From: Chionoecetes opilio
Lineage: Eukaryota > Arthropoda > Malacostraca > Decapoda > Majidae
NCBI GenBank assembly: GCA_016584305.1
Contig: JACEEZ010002677.1
Coordinates: 152,501 to 216,500, forward strand
DNA: 64,000 nt
Direction: 5' to 3'
This document shows, in pieces, positions 11,723-64,000 of the stretch (position 1 is the stretch's first letter; every line of letters starts with the position of its first letter). The notes under the pieces are model-generated. The model made no database searches, was not told where the DNA came from, and was given only the letters and a program-made list of their open reading frames with translations. The translations under genes were made by a program, and so were the position numbers.

Positions 11723-11886
11723 TGATAGCTAATTTTAGATGTCTAAGTTAACTACTAGAGTTTCTTTCATTGTTTCACAGGGCTGGATATTTAAGGTGCA
11801 AACATCTATGAAATAAAATGAACTGTGATATTAGGACATTAAAGCTTTCTGTGAAGAATCTTGACAATTTTTGTTTTCCATTCCAG

Positions 11887-12419
11887 GTCGTGAGGAATGC
11901 TTGTTGGCAGCTAGGGAGTGATGTGTGACCTGTGTGTGTCGTGACCTCCCCTGCTCCTCCCCCCTGCCCCTGGCGCCCCCAAAGCCATGATGGTCCCTGC
12001 AGCACCCACCCACGCCCCCCGCACCATGGCCCCCAGCGTGCCCACCACCTGACCTGTGTGCTGTGTGTGTGTCTGCGGCAGCTCTCAGTGAAAGTAAAGC
12101 AAGCCATCCCAGGCAACAGTGATAACACCTTGGCCGAGACCCTAGTGTGGTGCGCCGGTGTGAGTGTTGCGGCGGCCTGGTGTGAGAAGCCGGCCGGTGG
12201 TGTGCGAGGGCTGAGCGCAGGGGTGTGCACGGGGCGTCAGTGAGCGGCACTTCCCTGGTTGTTGTTGTTGTTGTTGTGCAATGGTTGTTGTGCCCTAGGT
12301 GACCATGGGCGAGGGCGTCGGTGGTGCCGGACACACATGATGGGAGCCCCCGGTGGCAGCGAGTGAGCCTGGGCCGGCCTCCCGGAGCGTGGGCGAGGCA
12401 GCCCCCAGCAAGGGCGGGC
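11887..12419 (+). other. GC-rich leader, probable 5' UTR of p190 RhoGAP
   Basis: A GC- and CpG-rich stretch in a mostly AT-rich neighbourhood, running directly into the first coding exon. A good acceptor (pyrimidine tract, then ttccattccag) ends at 11886, so this may be the second exon of the transcript, with a non-coding first exon further upstream. A second acceptor-like site (gtgccctag) ends near 12299. ATG codons occur upstream (for example 12321, in frame with the main start), but conservation begins only after 12420. Transcript evidence would be needed to fix the leader. Confidence 0.45.
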
Positions 12420-63724
<51,305 letters not shown>

Positions 63725-63786
63725 GTGAGGCAGCAATGGGCTACAAATGACTATTCAATAAAATACTTAAATAACTATTACTAGTA

Positions 63787-63877
63787 CAGTAAAAGCCTTA
63801 TAACTCGGCACGATAGGGGCTCTGACCCTTGCCGAGTTATTCAATGTGCCGAGTTATGCAATGTCCTCTGATATGGG

Positions 63878-63976
<99 letters not shown>

Positions 63977-64000
63977 ATTACTGTAAAAGCATAAAAACAA
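63787..64000 (+). mobile_element. pogo/Tigger-like element, left end (cut by window)
   Basis: TA then CAGTAAAAGCCTTATAACTC and GACCCTTGCCGAGTTATTCA, the same terminus as at 28764. An A tract and an AAT array (63880-63974) follow where the other copy has only an A tract. Confidence 0.85.

Overview
The window is eukaryotic, from an invertebrate genome extremely rich in repeats, most likely a decapod crustacean. That is inferred from long microsatellites, abundant CR1/RTE-type LINE relics, tRNA-derived SINEs and many MITE families, around one conserved metazoan gene. No bacterial operon, CRISPR array, rRNA gene or intact tRNA gene is visible.

The only host gene I can support is the 5' half of the p190 RhoGAP gene (Drosophila RhoGAPp190; vertebrate ARHGAP35/ARHGAP5) on the + strand. 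Ten coding exons (12420-12593, 15104-15251, 19950-20039, 21234-21436, 27586-28055, 50097-50309, 55154-55340, 56495-56610, 57571-57723, 63610-63724) have GT/AG borders and join into one 1869-nt frame of 623 codons. They encode the N-terminal GTPase domain (P-loop GLGKS, TKND, ETSA), four FF domains and the start of the first pseudo-GTPase domain. The RhoGAP catalytic domain must lie beyond the right edge.

Layout: 1-11.5 kb is upstream or first-intron sequence made of trinucleotide and dinucleotide arrays, a split LINE reverse transcriptase, a two-copy 293-bp repeat and a MITE carrying a large foldback. 11.9-12.6 kb is the GC-rich leader and first coding exon. 12.6-27.6 kb holds exons 2-4 among MITEs, SINEs, LINE ends, a 91-bp array and a 3.4-kb minisatellite. 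28-50 kb is a 22-kb intron with pogo/Tigger-like elements, RTE- and CR1-like LINE fragments, and arrays of 15, 20, 31, 33 and 60 bp. 50-64 kb holds exons 6-10 with 36-bp and 41-bp arrays and further MITEs.

The most notable pattern is that repeats press against exon edges. The 5' splice sites of exons 4, 5 and 8 lie within tandem duplications that include exon sequence, and the acceptor of exon 10 has at least one decayed copy upstream. The acceptors of exons 2 and 8 directly follow the 3' tails of two separate insertions of one LINE family. The acceptors of exons 5, 6 and 7 sit about 15-55 bp after minisatellites. The elements are deeply nested, and in places empty-site comparison and target-site duplications can be read directly: an 8-bp TSD for a hAT-type MITE and a TTAA target for a MITE with at least 17 copies or fragments here. 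I found no convincing previously undescribed gene system; the novelty is in genome architecture.
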